Shown here: positions 25,901 through 40,400 of the stretch, piece by piece
How the letters are laid out: the number at the start of each line of letters is the position of its first letter
Numbering within the stretch: position 1 is the stretch's first letter
Origin: Pohlia nutans
Taxonomy: Eukaryota; Streptophyta; Bryopsida; Bryales; Mniaceae
Reading direction: 5' to 3'
DNA: 64,000 nt
Assembly (NCBI GenBank): GCA_022496805.1
Contig: CM040087.1
Location: 28,110,253-28,174,252, forward strand
Notes under the pieces: generated by a model
The model's input: only the letters and a program-made list of their open reading frames with translations
What the model was told of the DNA's origin: nothing
Databases searched by the model: none
Translations under genes and position numbers: made by a program

Positions 25901-27799
25901 AGTACTCGTCACGTACGAGCTGGGGTGTGAGTGGTGAGGGAGAATTCTTGAACTCGCTAGGACGTGGGTGAGGCGTCGTGGCTGAGGCCTATATCCCAGG
26001 GTCCATGAATCACAATGACTACTCGTCATGTACGAGCTGGGGTGTGAGTGGTGAGGGAGAATTCTTGAACTCGCTAGGGCGTGGGTGAGGGGTCGTGGCC
26101 GAGGCCTATATCCCAGGGTCCATGATTCACAATGAGTACTGGTCACGTGACGAGCTGGGGTGACAGGTGAGGAGAGAATTCTCGAACTCGCTGGGGCGTG
26201 GGATAGGCGTCGTGGCCGAGGCCTATATCCGAGGGTCGAGGTTTCACAATTAGTACTCGTCACGTGACGAGCTGGGGTGAGTGGTGAGGGGAGAAATCTC
26301 GAACTCGCTGCGGCGTGGGATAGGCGTCGTAGCCGAGGCCTATATCCCAGGGTCCAAGAGTCACAATGAGTACTCGTCAGGTACGAGCTGAGGTGTGAGT
26401 GGTGAGGGACAATTCTCGAACTTGTTGGGGCATAAGTGAGGAGTCGTGGCCGAGGCCTATATCCCAGGTTCCATGAATCACAATGACTACTCGTCACGTA
26501 CGAGCTGGGGTTTGAATGGTGAGGGAGAATTCTCGAACTCGCTAGGGCGTGGGTGAGGCGTCGTGGCCGAGGCCTATATCTCAAGGTCAAGGTTTCACAA
26601 TGAGTACTCGTCACGTGACGAGCTAGGGTCAGTGGTGAGGGGAGAATTCTCGAACTTGCTGGGGCGTGGGTTAGGCGTCGTGGCCGAATCCTATATCCCA
26701 GGGTCCAAGAATCACAATGAGTACTCGTCACGTACGAGCTGGGGTGTGAGTGGTGAGGGAGAATTCTTGAACTTGCTGGGGCATGGGTGAGGCGTCGTGG
26801 CCGAGGCCTATATCGCAGGGTCCATGAATCACAATGAGTACACGTCACGTGACGAGCTGGGGTATGAGGTGAGGGGAGAATTCTCGAACTCGCTGGGGCG
26901 TGGGATAGGCGTCGTGGCCGAGGTCTATATTCGAGGGTCGAGGTTTCACAATTAGTACTCGTCACGTGACGAGCTGGGGTGAGTGGTGACCGGAGAAATC
27001 TCGAACTCGCTGAGGCGTGGAATAGGCGTCGTGGCCGAGGCCTATATCCGAGGGTCTAGGTAACACAATTAGTACTCGTCACGTGACGAGCTGAAGTGAG
27101 TGGTGAGGGGAGAGATCACGAACTCGCTGACGCGTGGGATAGGCCTCATGGCCGAATCCTATATCCCAGGGTCCAAGAGTCACAATGAGAACTCGTCACG
27201 TATGAGGTGGGGTGTGAGTGGTGAGGGAGAATTCTTGAACTCGCCGGGGCATGGGTGAGGCGTCGTGGCCGAGGCCTATATCCCAAGGTCCAAGAATCAC
27301 AATGAGTACTCGTCACGTACGAGCTGGGGTGTGAGTGGTGAGGGAGAATTCTCGAACTTGCTGGGGCATGGGTGAGGCGTCGTGGCCGAGGCCTATATCG
27401 CAGGGTCCATGAATCACAATGAGTACACGTCACGTGACGAGCTGGGGTATGAGGTGAGGGGAGCATTCTCGAACTCGCTGGGGCGTGGGATAGACGTCGC
27501 GGCTGAGGCCTATATCCGAGGGTCAAGGTTTCACAATTAGTACTCGTCACGTGACGAGCTGGGGTGAGTGGTGACGGGAGAAATCTCGAACTCGCTGAGG
27601 CGTGGAATAGGCGTCGTGGCCGAGGCCTATATCCGAGGGTCAAGGTATCACAATTAGTACTCGTCACGTGACGAGCTGAAGTGAGTGGTGAGGGGAGAGA
27701 TCACGAACTCGCTGACGCGTGGGATAGGCCTGATGGCCGAATCCTATATCCCAGGGTCCAAGAATCACAATGAGTACTCGTCATGTACAAGCTGGGGTG

Positions 27800-30700
27800 T
27801 GAGTGGTGAGGGAGAATTCTCGAACTTGCTGGGGCAGGGGTGAGGCGTCGTGGCCGAGGCCTATATCCCAGGGTCCAAGAATCACAATGAGTACTCGTCA
27901 CGAACGAGCTGGGGTGTGAGTGGTGAGGGAGAATTCTTGAACTTGCTGGGGCATGGGTGAGGCGTTGTGGCCGAGGCCTATATCGCAGGGTCCATGAATC
28001 ACAATGAGTACTGGTCACGTGACGAGCTGGGGTATGAGGTGAGGGGAGCATTCTCGAACTCGCTGGGGCGTTAGATAGGCGTCGCGGCTGAGGCCTATAT
28101 CCGAGGGTCAAAGTTTCACAATAAGTACTCGTCACGTGACGAGCTGGGGTGAGTGGTGACGGGAGAAATCTCGAACTCGCTGAGGCGTGGAATAGGCGTC
28201 GTGGCCGATGCCTATAACCCAGGGTCCTTGAATCACAATGACTACTCCTCACGTACGAGCTGGGGTGTGAATGGCGAGGGAGAATTCTCGAACTCGCTAG
28301 GGCGTGGGTGAGGCGTCGTGGCCGAGGCCTATATCCCAGGGTCAAGGCTTCACAATGAGTACTCGTCACGTGACGAGCTAGGGTCATAGGTGAGGGGAGA
28401 ATTCTCGAACTTGCTGGGGCGTGGGATAGGCGTCTTGGCCGAGGCCTATATCCCAGGGTCCAAGAATCACAATGAGTACTCGTCACGTACGAGCTGGGGT
28501 GTGAGTGGTGAGGGAGAATTCTCGAACTCGTTGGGCATGGGTGAGGTGTCGTGGCCGAGGCCTATAACCTAGGGTCCATGAATCACAATGAGTACTCGTC
28601 ACGTACGAGCTGGGGTGTGAGTGGTGAGGGAGAATTCTGGAACTTCATGGGGCATGGGTGAGGCGTCGTGGCCGAGGCCTATATCCCAGGGTCCAAGAAT
28701 CACAATGAGTACTCGTCACGTACGAGCTGGGGTGTGAGTGGTGAGGGAGAATTCTCGAACTTGCTAGGGCATGGGTGAGGCGTCGTGGCCGAGGCCTATA
28801 TCCCACGGTCCAAGAATCACAATGAGTACTCGTCACGTACGAGCTGGGGTGTGAGTGGTGAGGGAGAATTCTTGAACTTGCTGGGGCATGGGTGAGGCGT
28901 CGTGGCCGAGGCCTATATCGCAGGGTCCATGAATCACAATGAGTACACGTCACGTGACGAGCTGGGGTATGAGGTGAGGGGAGAATTCTCGAACTCGCTG
29001 GGGCGTGGGATAGGCGTCGTGGCCGAGGTCTATATTCGAGGGTCGAGGTTTCACAATTAGTACTCGTCACGTGACGAGCTGGGGTGAGTGGTGACCGGAG
29101 AAATCTCGAACTCGCTGAGGCGTGGAATAGGCGTCGTGGCCGAGGCCTATATCCGAGGGTCAAGGTAACACAATTAGTACTCGTCACGTGACGAGCTGAA
29201 GTGAGTGGTGAGGGGAGAGATCACGAACTCGCTGACGCGTGGGATAGGCCTCATGGCCGAATCCTATATCCCAGGGTCCAAGAGTCACAATGAGTACTCG
29301 TCACGTATGAGGTGGGGTGTGAGTGGTGAGGGAGAATTCTCGAACTTGCTGGGGCATGGGTGAGGCGTCGTGGCCGAGGCCTATATCGCAGGGTCCATGA
29401 ATCACAATGAGTACACGTCACGTGACGAGCTGGGGTATGAGGTGAGGGGAGCATTCTCGAACTCGCTGGGGCGTGGGATAGACGTCGCGGCTGAGGCCTA
29501 TATCCGAGGGTCAAGGTTTCACAATTAGTACTCGTCACGTGACGAGCTGGGGTGAGTGGTGACGGGAGAAATCTCGAACTCGCTGAGGCGTGGAATAGGC
29601 GTCGTGGCCGAGGCCTATATCCGAGGGTCAAGGTATCACAATTAGTACTCGTCACGTGACGAGCTGAAGTGAGTGGTGACGGGAGAGATCACGAACTCGC
29701 TGACGCGTGGGATAGGCCTCATGGCCGAATCCTATATCCCAGGGTCCAAGAATCACAATGAGTACTCGTCACGTATGAGCTGGGGTGTGAGTGGTGAGGA
29801 AGAATTCTTGAACTCGCTGGGGCATGGGTGAGGCGTCGTGGCCGAGGCCTATATCCCAGGGTCCAAGAATCACAATGAGTTCTCGTCACGTACGAGCTGG
29901 GGTGTGAGTGGTGAGGGAGAGTTCTTGAACTTGCTGGGGCATGGGTGAGGCGTCGTGGCCGAGGCCTATATTGCAGGGTCCATGAATCACAATGACTACT
30001 CGTCACGTACGAGCTGGGGTGTGAATGGTGAGGGAGAATTCTCGAACTTGCAAGGGCGTGGGATAGGCGTCGTGGGCGAGGCCTATATCCCAGGGTCCAA
30101 GAATCACAATGAGTACTCGTCACGTACGAGCTGGGGTGTGAGTGGTGAGGGACAATTCTCGAACTTGTTGGGGCATGGGTGAGGAGTCGTGGCCGAGGCC
30201 TATATCCCAGGGTCCAAGAATCACAATGACTACTCGTCACGTACGAGCTGGGGTGTGAGTGGTGAGGGAGAATTCTCGAACTTGCTGGGGCAGGGGTGAG
30301 GCGTCGTGGCCGAGGCCTATATCCCAGGGTCCAAGAATCACAATGAGTACTCGTCACGAACGAGCTGGGGTGTGAGTGGTGAGGGAGAATTCTTGAACTT
30401 GCTGGGGCATGGGTGAGGCGTTGTGGCCGAGGCCTATATCGCAGGGTCCATGAATCACAATGAGTACTGGTCACGTGACGAGCTGGGGTATGAGGTGAGG
30501 GGAGCATTCTCGAACTCGCTGGGGCGTTAGATAGGCGTCGCGGCTGAGGCCTATATCCGAGGGTCAAAGTTTCACAATAAGTACTCGTCACGTGACGAGC
30601 TGGGGTGAGTGGTGACGGGAGAAATCTCGAACTCGCTGAGGCGTGGAATAGGCGTCGTGGCCGATGCCTATAACCCAGGGTCCTTGAATCACAATGACTA

Positions 30701-33700
30701 CTCCTCACGTACGAGCTGGGGTGTGAATGGCGAGGGAGAATTCTCGAACTCGCTAGGGCGTGGGTGAGGCGTCGTGGCCGAGGCCTATATCCCAGGGTCA
30801 AGGCTTCACAATGAGTACTCGTCACGTGACGAGCTAGGGTCATAGGTGAGGGGAGAATTCTCGAACTTGCTGGGGCGTGGGATAGGCGTCGTGGCCGAGG
30901 CCTATATCCCAGGGTCCAAGAATCACAATGAGTACTCGTCACGTACGAGCTGGGGTGTGAGTGGTGAGGGAGAATTCTCGAACTCGTTGGGCATGGGTGA
31001 GGTGTCGTGGCCGAGGCCTATAACCTAGGGTCCATGAATCACAATGAGTACTCGTCACGTACGAGCTGGGGTGTGAGTGGTGAGGGAGAATTCTGGAACT
31101 TCATGGGGCATGGGTGAGGCGTCGTGGCCGAGGCCTATATCCCAGGGTCCAAGAATCACAATGAGTACTCGTCACGTACGAGCTGGGGTGTGAGTGGTGA
31201 GGGAGAATTCTCGAACTTGCTAGGGCATGGGTGAGGCGTCGTGGCCGAGGCCTATATCCCACGGTCCAAGAATCACAATGAGTACTCGTCACGTACGAGC
31301 TGGGGTGTGAGTGGTGAGGGAGAATTCTTGAACTTGCTGGGGCATGGGTGAGGCGTCGTGGCCGAGGCCTATATCGCAGGGTCCATGAATCACAATGAGT
31401 ACACGTCACGTGACGAGCTGGGGTATGAGGTGAGGGGAGAATTCTCGAACTCGCTGGGGCGTGGGATAGGCGTCGTGGCCGAGGTCTATATTCGAGGGTC
31501 GAGGTTTCACAATTAGTACTCGTCACGTGACGAGCTGGGGTGAGTGGTGACCGGAGAAATCTCGAACTCGCTGAGGCGTGGAATAGGCGTCGTGGCCGAG
31601 GCCTATATCCGAGGGTCAAGGTAACACAATTAGTACTCGTCACGTGACGAGCTGAAGTGAGTGGTGAGGGGAGAGATCACGAACTCGCTGACGCGTGGGA
31701 TAGGCCTCATGGCCGAATCCTATATCCCAGGGTCCAAGAATCACAATGAGTACTCGTCACGTATGAGCTGGGGTGTGAGTGGTGAGGCAGAATTCTTGAA
31801 CTCGCTGGGGCATGGGTGAGGCGTCGTGGCCGAGGCCTATATCCCAGGGTCCAAGAATCACAATGAGTTCTCGTCACGTACGAGCTGGGGTGTGAGTGGT
31901 GAGGGAGAGTTCTTGAACTTGCTGGGGCATGGGTGAGGCGTCGTGGCCGAGGCCTATATTGCAGGGTCCATGAATCACAATGACTACTCGTCACGTACGA
32001 GCTGGGGTGTGAATGGTGAGGGAGAATTCTCGAACTTGCAAGGGCGTGGGATAGGCGTCGTGGGCGAGGCCTATATCCCAGGGTCCAAGAATCACAATGA
32101 GTACTCGTCACGTACGAGCTGGGGTGTGAGTGGTGAGGGACAATTCTCGAACTTGTTGGGGCATGGGTGAGGAGTCGTGGCCGAGGCCTATATCCCAGGG
32201 TCCAAGAATCACAATGACTACTCGTCACGTACGAGCTGGGGTGTGAGTGGTGAGGGAGAATTCTCGAACTTGCTGGGGCAGGGGTGAGGCGTCGTGGCCG
32301 AGGCCTATATCCCAGGGTCCAAGAATCACAATGAGTACTCGTCACGAACGAGCTGGGGTGTGAGTGGTGAGGGAGAATTCTTGAACTTGCTGGGGCATGG
32401 GTGAGGCGTTGTGGCCGAGGCCTATATCGCAGGGTCCATGAATCACAATGAGTACTGGTCACGTGACGAGCTGGGGTATGAGGTGAGGGGAGCATTCTCG
32501 AACTCGCTGGGGCGTTAGATAGGCGTCGCGGCTGAGGCCTATATCCGAGGGTCAAAGTTTCACAATAAGTACTCGTCACGTGACGAGCTGGGGTGAGTGG
32601 TGACGGGAGAAATCTCGAACTCACTGAGGCGTGGAATAGGCGTCGTGGCCGAGGCCTATAACCCAGGGTCCTTGAATCACAATGACTACTCCTCACGTAC
32701 GAGCTGGGGTGTGAATGGCGAGGGAGAATTCTCGAACTCGCTAGGGCGTGGGTGAGGCGTCGTGGCCGAGGCCTATATCCCAGGGTCAAGGCTTCACAAT
32801 GAGTACTCGTCACGTGACGAGCTAGGGTCATAGGTTAGGGGAGAATTCTCGAACTTGCTGGGGCGTGGGATAGGCGTCGTGGCCGAGGCCTATATCCCAG
32901 GGTCCAAGAATCACAATGAGTACTCGTCACGTACGAGCTGGGGTGTGAGTGGTGAGGGAGAATTCTCGAACTCGCTGGGCATGGGTGAGGTGTCGTGGCC
33001 GAGGCCTATAACCTAGGGTCCATGAATCACAATGAGTACTCGTCACGTACGAGCTGGGGTGTGAGTGGTGAGGGAGAATTCTGGAACTTCATGGGGCATG
33101 GGTGAGGCGTCGTGGCCGAGGCCTATATCCCAGGGTCCAAGAATCACAATGAGTACTCGTCACGTACGAGCTGGGGTGTGAGTGGTGAGGGAGAATTCTC
33201 GAACTTGCTAGGGCATGGGTGAGGCGTCGTGGCCGAGGCCTATATTGCAGGGTCCAAGAATCACAATGAGTACTCGTCACGTACGAGCTGGGGTGTGAGT
33301 GGTGAGGGAGAATTCTTGAACTTGCTGGGGCATGGGTGAGGCGTCGTGGCCGAGGCCTATATCGCAGGGTCCATGAATCACAATGAGTACACGTCACGTG
33401 ACGAGCTGGGGTATGAGGTGAGGGGAGAATTCTCGAACTCGCTGGGGCGTGGGATAGGCGTCGTGGCCGAGGTCTATATTCGAGGGTCGAGGTTTCACAA
33501 TTAGTACTCGTCACGTGACGAGCTGGGTGAGTGGTGACGGGAGAAATCTCGAACTCGCTGAGGCGTGGAATAGGCGTCGTGGCCGAGGCCTATATCCGAG
33601 GGTCAAGGTAACACAATTAGTACTCGTCACGTGACGAGCTGAAGTGAGTGGTGAGGGGAGAGATCACGAACTCGCTGACGCGTGGGATAGGCCTCATGGC
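27800..33700. repeat. Overlapping duplications with 2456-bp and 1988-bp periods
   Basis: 28,390-28,572 matches 30,846-31,028, and 28,645-29,187 matches 31,101-31,643 (2456 bp apart, 21 monomers minus 1). 29,955-30,182 matches 31,943-32,170, and 31,101 corresponds to 33,089 (1988 bp apart, 17 monomers minus 1). The two offsets show successive exchanges of different length in one place. Confidence 0.75.
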
Positions 33701-34499
33701 CGAATCCTATATCCCAGGGTCCAAGAGTCACAATGAGTACTCGTCACGTATGAGGTGGGGTGTGAGTGGTGAGGGAGAATTCTTGAACTCGCCGGGGCAT
33801 GGGTGAGGCGTCGTGGCCGAGGCCTATATCCCAAGGTCCAAGAATCACAATGAGTACTGGTCACGTACGAGCTGGGGTGTGAGTGGTGAGGGAGAATTCT
33901 TGAACTTGCTGGGGCATGGGTAAGGCGTCGTGGCCGAGGCCTATATCGCAGGGTCCATGAATCACAATGAGTACACGTCACGTGACGAGCTGGGGTATGA
34001 GGTGAGGGGAGAATTCTCGAACTCGCTGGGGCGTGGGATAGGCGTCGTGGCCGAGGTCTATATCCGAGGGTCAAGGTTTCACAATTAGTACTCGTCACGT
34101 GACGAGCTGGGGTGAGTGGTGACGGGAGAAATCTCGAACTCGCTGAGGCGTGGAATAGGCGTCGTGGCCGAGGTCTATATCAGAGGGTCAAGGTATCACA
34201 ATTAGTACTCGTCACGTGACGAGCTGAAGTGAGTGGTGAGGGGAGAGATCACGAACTCGCTGACGCGTGGGATAGGCCTCATGGCCGAATCCTATATCCC
34301 AGGGTCCAAGAATCACAATGAGTACTCGTCACGTATGAGCTGGGGTGTGAGTGGTGAGGGAGAATTCTTGAACTCGCTGGGGCATGGGTGAGGCGTCGTG
34401 GCCGAGGCCTATATCCCAGGGTCCAAGAATCACAATGAGTTCTCGTCACGTACGAGCTGGGGTGTGAGTGGTGAGGGAGAGTTCTTGAACTTGCTGGGG

Positions 34500-37400
34500 C
34501 ATGGGTGAGGCGTCATGGCCGAGGCCTATATTGCAGGGTCCATGAATCACAATGACTACTCGTCACGTACGAGCTGGGGTGTGAATGGTGAGGGAGAATT
34601 CTCGAACTTGCAAGGGCGTGGGATAGGCGTCGTGGGCAAGGCCTATATCCCAGGGTCCAAGAATCACAATGAGTACTCGTCACGTACGAGCTGGGGTGTG
34701 AGTGGTGAGGGTGAATTCTCGAACTTGCTAGGAAATGGGTGAGGCGTCGTGGCCGAGGCCTATAACCCAGGGTCCTTGAATCACAATGAGTACTCGTCAC
34801 GTACGAGCTGGGGTGTGAGTGGTGAGGGAGAATTCTCGAACTCGCTGGGCATGGGTGAGGCGTCGTGGCCGAGGCCTATATCCTATGGTCCATGAATCAC
34901 AATGAGTACTCGTCACGTAGGAGCTGGGGTGTGAGTGGTGAGGGACAATTCTCGAACTTGTTGGGGCATGGGTGAGGAGTCGTGGCCGAGGCCTATATCC
35001 CAGGGTCCAAGAATCACAATGACTACTCGTCACGTACGAGCTGGGGTGTGAGTGGTGAGGGAGAATTCTCGAACTTGCTGGGGCAGGGGTGAGGCGTCGT
35101 GGCCGGGGCCTATATCCCAGGGTCCAAGAATCACAATGAGTACTCGTCACGAACGAGCTGGGGTGTGAGTGGTGAGGGAGAATTCTTGAACTTGCTGGGG
35201 CATGGGTGAGGCGTTGTGGCCGAGGCCTATATCGCAGGGTCCATGAATCACAATGAGTACTGGTCACGTGACGAGCTGGGGTATGAGGTGAGGGGAGCAT
35301 TCTCGAACTCGCTGGGGCGTTAGATAGGCGTCGTGGCTGAGGCCTATATCCGAGGGTCAAAGTTTCACAATAAGTCCTCGTCACGTGACGAGCTGGGGTG
35401 AGTGGTGACGGGAGAAATCTCGAACTCACTGAGGCGTGGAATAGGCGTCGTGGCCGAGGCCTATATCCGAGGGTCAAGATTTCACAATTAGAACTCGTCA
35501 CGTGACGAGCTAGGGTGAGTGGTGAGGGGAGAAATCTCGATCTCGCTGACGCGTGGGATAGGCCTCATGGCCGAATCCTATATCCCAGGGTCCAAGAATC
35601 ACAATGAGTACTCGTCATGTACGAGCTGGGGTGTGAGTGGTGAGGGAGAGTTCTCGAACTTGCTGGGGCGTGGGATAGGCGTCGTGGCCGAGGCCTATAT
35701 CCCAGGGTCCAAGAATCACAATGAGTACTCGTCACGTACGAGCTGAGGTGTGAGTGGTGAGGGACAATTCTCGAACTTGTTGGGGCATGGGTGAGGCGTC
35801 GTGGCCGAGGCCTATATCCCAGGGTCCATGAATCACAATGACTACTCCTCACGTACGAGCTGGGGTGTAAATGGCGAGGGAGAATTCTCGATCTCGCTAG
35901 GGCGTGGGTGAGGCGTCGTGGCCGAGGCCTATATCCCAGGGTCAAGGCTTCACAATGAGTACTCGTCACGTGACGAGCTAGGGTCATAGGTGAGGGGAGA
36001 ATTCTCGAACTTGCGGGGGCGTGGGATAGGGGTCGTGGCCGAGGCCTATATCCCAGGGTCCAAGAATCACAATGAGTACTCGTCACGTACGAGCTGAGGT
36101 GTGAGTGGTGAGGGACAATTCTCGAACTTCTTGGGGCATAGGTGAGGTGTCGTGGCCGAGGCCTATATCCCAGGGTCCATGAATCACAATGACTACTCCT
36201 CACGTACGAGCTGGGGTGTGAATGGCGTGGGAGAATTCTCGAACTCGCTAGGGCGTGGGTGAGGCGTCGTGGCCGAGGCCTATATCCCAGGGTCAAGGCT
36301 TCACAATGAGTACTCGTCACGTGACGAGCTAGGGTCATAGGTGAGGGGAGAATTCTCGAACTTGATGGGGCGTGGGATAGGCGTCGTGGCCGAGGCCTAT
36401 ATCCCAGGGTCCAAGAATCACAATGAGTACTTGTCACGTACGAGCTGGGGTGTGAGTGGTGAGGGAGAATTCTCGAAATCGCTGGGCATGGGTGAGGCCT
36501 CGTGGCCGAGGCCTATATCCTAGGGTCCATGAATCACAATGAGTACTTGTCACGTACGAGCTGGGGTGTGACTGGTAAGGGAGAATTCTCGAACTCGCTA
36601 GGGGCATGGGTGAGGCGTCGTGGCCGAGGCCTATATCCCAGGGTCCAAAAATCACAATGAGTACTCGTCACGTACGAGCTGGGGTGTGAGTGGTGAGGGA
36701 GAATTTTCGAACTCGCTGGGCATGCAAGAGGCGTCATGGCCGAGGCCTATATCCCAGGGTCCATGAATCACAATGAGTACTCGTCACGTACGAGCTGGGG
36801 TGTGAGTGGTGAGGGAGAATTTTCGAACTTGCTGGGGCATGGAATAGGCGTCGTGGCCGAGGCCTATATCCCAGGGTCCAAGAATCACAATGAGTACTCG
36901 TCACGTACGAGCTGGGGTGTGAGTGGTGAGGGAGAATTCTCAAACTCGCTGGGCATGGGTGAGGCGTCGTGGCCGAGGCCTATATCCTAGGGTCCATGAA
37001 TCACAATGAGTACTCGTCACGTACGAGCTGGGGTGTGAGTGGTGAGGGAGAATTTTCGAACTTGCTGGGGCGTGGGATAGGCGTCGTGGCCGAGGCCTAT
37101 ATCCCAGGGTCCAAGAATCACAATGAGTACTCGTCACGTACGAGCTGGGGTGTGAGTGGTGAGGGAGAATTCTTGAACTTGCTGGGGCATGGGTGAGGCG
37201 TTGTGGCCGAGGCCTATATCGCAGGGTCCATGAATCACAATGAGTACTGGTCACGTGACGAGCTGGGGTATGAGGTGAGGGGAGCATTCTCGAACTCGCT
37301 GGGGCGTTAGATAGGCGTCGCGGCTGAGGCCTATATCCGAGGGTCAAAGTTTCACAATTAGTACTCGTCACGTGACGAGCTGGGGTGAGTGGTGACGGGA

Positions 37401-40400
37401 GAAATCTCGAACTCGCTGAGGCGTGGAATAGGCGTCGTGGCCGAGGCCTATATCCGAGGGTCAAGATTTCACAATTAGTACTCGTCACGTGACGAGCTGG
37501 GGTGAGTGGTCAGGGGAGAAATCTCGAACTCGCTGACGCGTGGGATAGGCCTCATGGCCGAATCCTATATCCCAGGGTCCAAGAATCACAATGAGTACTC
37601 GTCATGTACGAGCTGGGGTGTGAGTGGTGAGGGAGAGTTCTCGAACTTGTTGGGGCATGGGTGAGGCGTCGTGGCCGAGGCCTATATCCCAGGGTCCAAG
37701 AATCACAATGAGTACTCGTCACGTACGAGCTGGGGTGTGAGTGGGGAGGGAGAATTCTCGAACTCGCTGGGGCGTGGGATAGGCGTCGTGGCCGAGGCCT
37801 ATATCCCAGGGTCAAGGTTTCACAATTAGAACTCGTCACGTGACGAGCTAGGGTGAGTGGTGAGGGGAGAATTCTCGAACTTGCTGGGGCGTGAGATAGG
37901 CGTCCTGGCCGAGGCCTATATCCCAGGGTCCAAGAATCACAATGAGTACTCGTCACGTACGAGCTGGGGTGTGAGTGGTGATGGAGAATTCTCGAACTTG
38001 CTGGGGCATGGGTGAGGCGTCGTGGCCAACGCCTGTATCCCAGGGTCCATGAATCACAATGAGTACTCGTGACGTACGAGCTGGGGTGAGAGGTGAGGGG
38101 AGAATTCTCAAACTCGCTGGGGCGTGGGATAGGCGTCGTGGCCGAGGCCTATATCCGAGGGTCAAGGTTTCACAATTAGTACACGACACGTGACGAGCTG
38201 GGGTGAGTGGTGAGGGGAGAAATCTCGAACTCGCTGGGGCGTGGGATAGGCGTCGTAGCCGAGGCCTATATCCCAGGGTCCAAGAATCACAATGAGTACT
38301 CGTCAGGTACGAGCTGAGGTGTGAGTGGTGAGGGACAATTCTCGAACTTGTTGGGGCATGGGTGAGGCGTCGTGGCCGAGGCCAATATCCCAGGGTCCAT
38401 GAATCACAATGACTACTCCTCACGTACGAGCTGGGGTGTGAATGGCGAGGGAGAATTCTCGAACTCGCTAGGGCGTGGGTGAGGCGTCGTGGCCGAGGCC
38501 TGTATCCTTGGGTCAAGGCTTCACAATGAGTACTCGTCACGTGACGAGCTAGGGTCATAGGTGAGGGGAGAATTCTCGAACTTGCTGGGGCGTGGGATAG
38601 GCGTCGTGGCCGAGGCCTATATCCCAGGGTCCAAGAATCACAATGAGTACTCGTCACGTACGAGCTGGGGTGTGAGTGGTGAGGGAGAATTCTCGAACTC
38701 GCTGGGCATGGGTGAGGCGTCGTGGCTGAGGCCTATATCCTAGGGTCCATGAATCACAATGAGTACTCGTGACGTACGAGCTGGGGTGTGAGTGGTGAGG
38801 GAGAATTCTCGAACTTGCTGGGGCATGGGTGAGGCGTCGTGGCCGAGGCCTATATCCCTGGGTCCAAGAATCACAATGAGTACTCGTCACGTACGAGCTG
38901 GGGTGTGAGTGGTGAGGGAGAATTCTCGAACTTGCTGGGGCATGGGTGAGGCGTCGTGGCCGAGGCCTATATCCCAGGGTCCAAGAATCACAATGACTAC
39001 TCGTCATGTACGAGCTGGGATGTGAGTGGAGAGGGAGAATTCTCGAACTTGCTGGGGCAGGGGTGAGGCGTCGTGGCCGAGGCCTATATCCCAGGGTCCA
39101 AGAATCACAATGAGGTCTCGTCACGTACGAGCTGGGGTGTGAGTAGTGAGGGAGAATTCTTGAACTTGCTGGGGCATGGGTGAGGCGTTGTGGCCGAGGC
39201 CTATATCGCAGGGTCCATGAATCACAATGAGTACTCGTCACGTGACGAGCTGGGGTATGAGGTGAGGGGAGCATTCTCGAACTCGCTGGGGCGTTAGATA
39301 GGCGTCGTGGCCGAGGCCTATATCCGAGGGTCAAGATTTCACAATTAGTACTAGTCACGTGACGAGCTGGGGTGAGTGGTGAGGGGAGAAATCTCGAACT
39401 CGTTGACGCGTGGGATAGGCCTCATGGCCGAATCCTATATCCCAGGGTCCAAGAATCACAATGAGTACTCGTCATGTACAAGCTGGGGTGTGAGTGGTGA
39501 GGGAGAGTTCTCGAACTTGCTGGGGCATGGGTGAGGCGTCGTGGCCGAGGCCTATATCCCAGGGTCCAAGAATCACAATGAGTACTCGTCACGTACGAGC
39601 TGGGGTGTGAGTGGTGAGGGAGAATTCTTGAACTTGTTGGGGCAAGGGTGAAGCCTTGTGGCCGAGGTCTATATCCCAGGGTCCATGAATCACAATGAGT
39701 ACTGGTCACGTGACGAGCTGGGGTATGAGGTGAGGGGAGCATTCTCGAACTCGCTGGGGCGTGGGATAGACGTCGCGGCTGAGGCCTATATCCGAAGGTC
39801 AAGGTTTCACAATTAGTACTCGTCACGTGACGAGCTGGGGTGAGTGGTGACGGGAGAAATCTCGAACTCGCTGAGGCGTGGAATAGGCGTCGTGGCCGAG
39901 GCCTATATCCCAGGGTCCATGAATCACAATGAGTACTGGTCACGTGACGAGCTGGGGTATGAGGTGAGGGGAGCATTCTCGAACTCGCTGGGGCGTGGGA
40001 TAGACGTCGCGGCTGAGGCCTATATCCGATGGTCAAGGTTTCACAATTAGTACTCGTCACGTGACGAGCTGGGGTGAGTGGTCAGGGGAGAAATCTCGAA
40101 CTCGCTGACGCGTGGGATAGGCCTCATGGCCGAATCCTATATCCCAGGGTCCAAGAATCACAATGAGTACTCGTCATGTACGAGCTGGGGTGTGAGTGGT
40201 GAGGGAGAGTTCTCGAACTTGTTGGGGCATGGGTGAGGCGTCGTGGCCGAGGCCTATATCCCAGGGTCCAAGAATCACAATGAGTACTCGTCACGTACGA
40301 GCTGGGGTGTGAGTGGGGAGGGAGAATTCTCGAACTCGCTGGGGCGTGGGATAGGCGTCGTGGCCGAGGCCTATATCCCAGGGTCAAGGTTTCACAATTA

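Larger units (their letters stand above)
12800..34500. repeat. Heterogeneous satellite block with 4- to 7-monomer higher-order units
   Basis: From about 12.8 kb new monomer classes appear: tatatcgcagg with ggtatgaggtgaggggagcattc, tatatccgagg with gacgggagaaatctcg, and a marker monomer ggcctcatggccgaatcc. The marker recurs at multiples of 117 bp, for example near 16,271 and 16,856 (585 bp), 23,169 and 23,988 (819 bp), 23,988 and 24,573 (585 bp), and 29,251 and 29,719 (468 bp). The same change puts a TGA stop in the minus-strand frame, which is why minus-strand reading frames repeatedly end there. Confidence 0.8.
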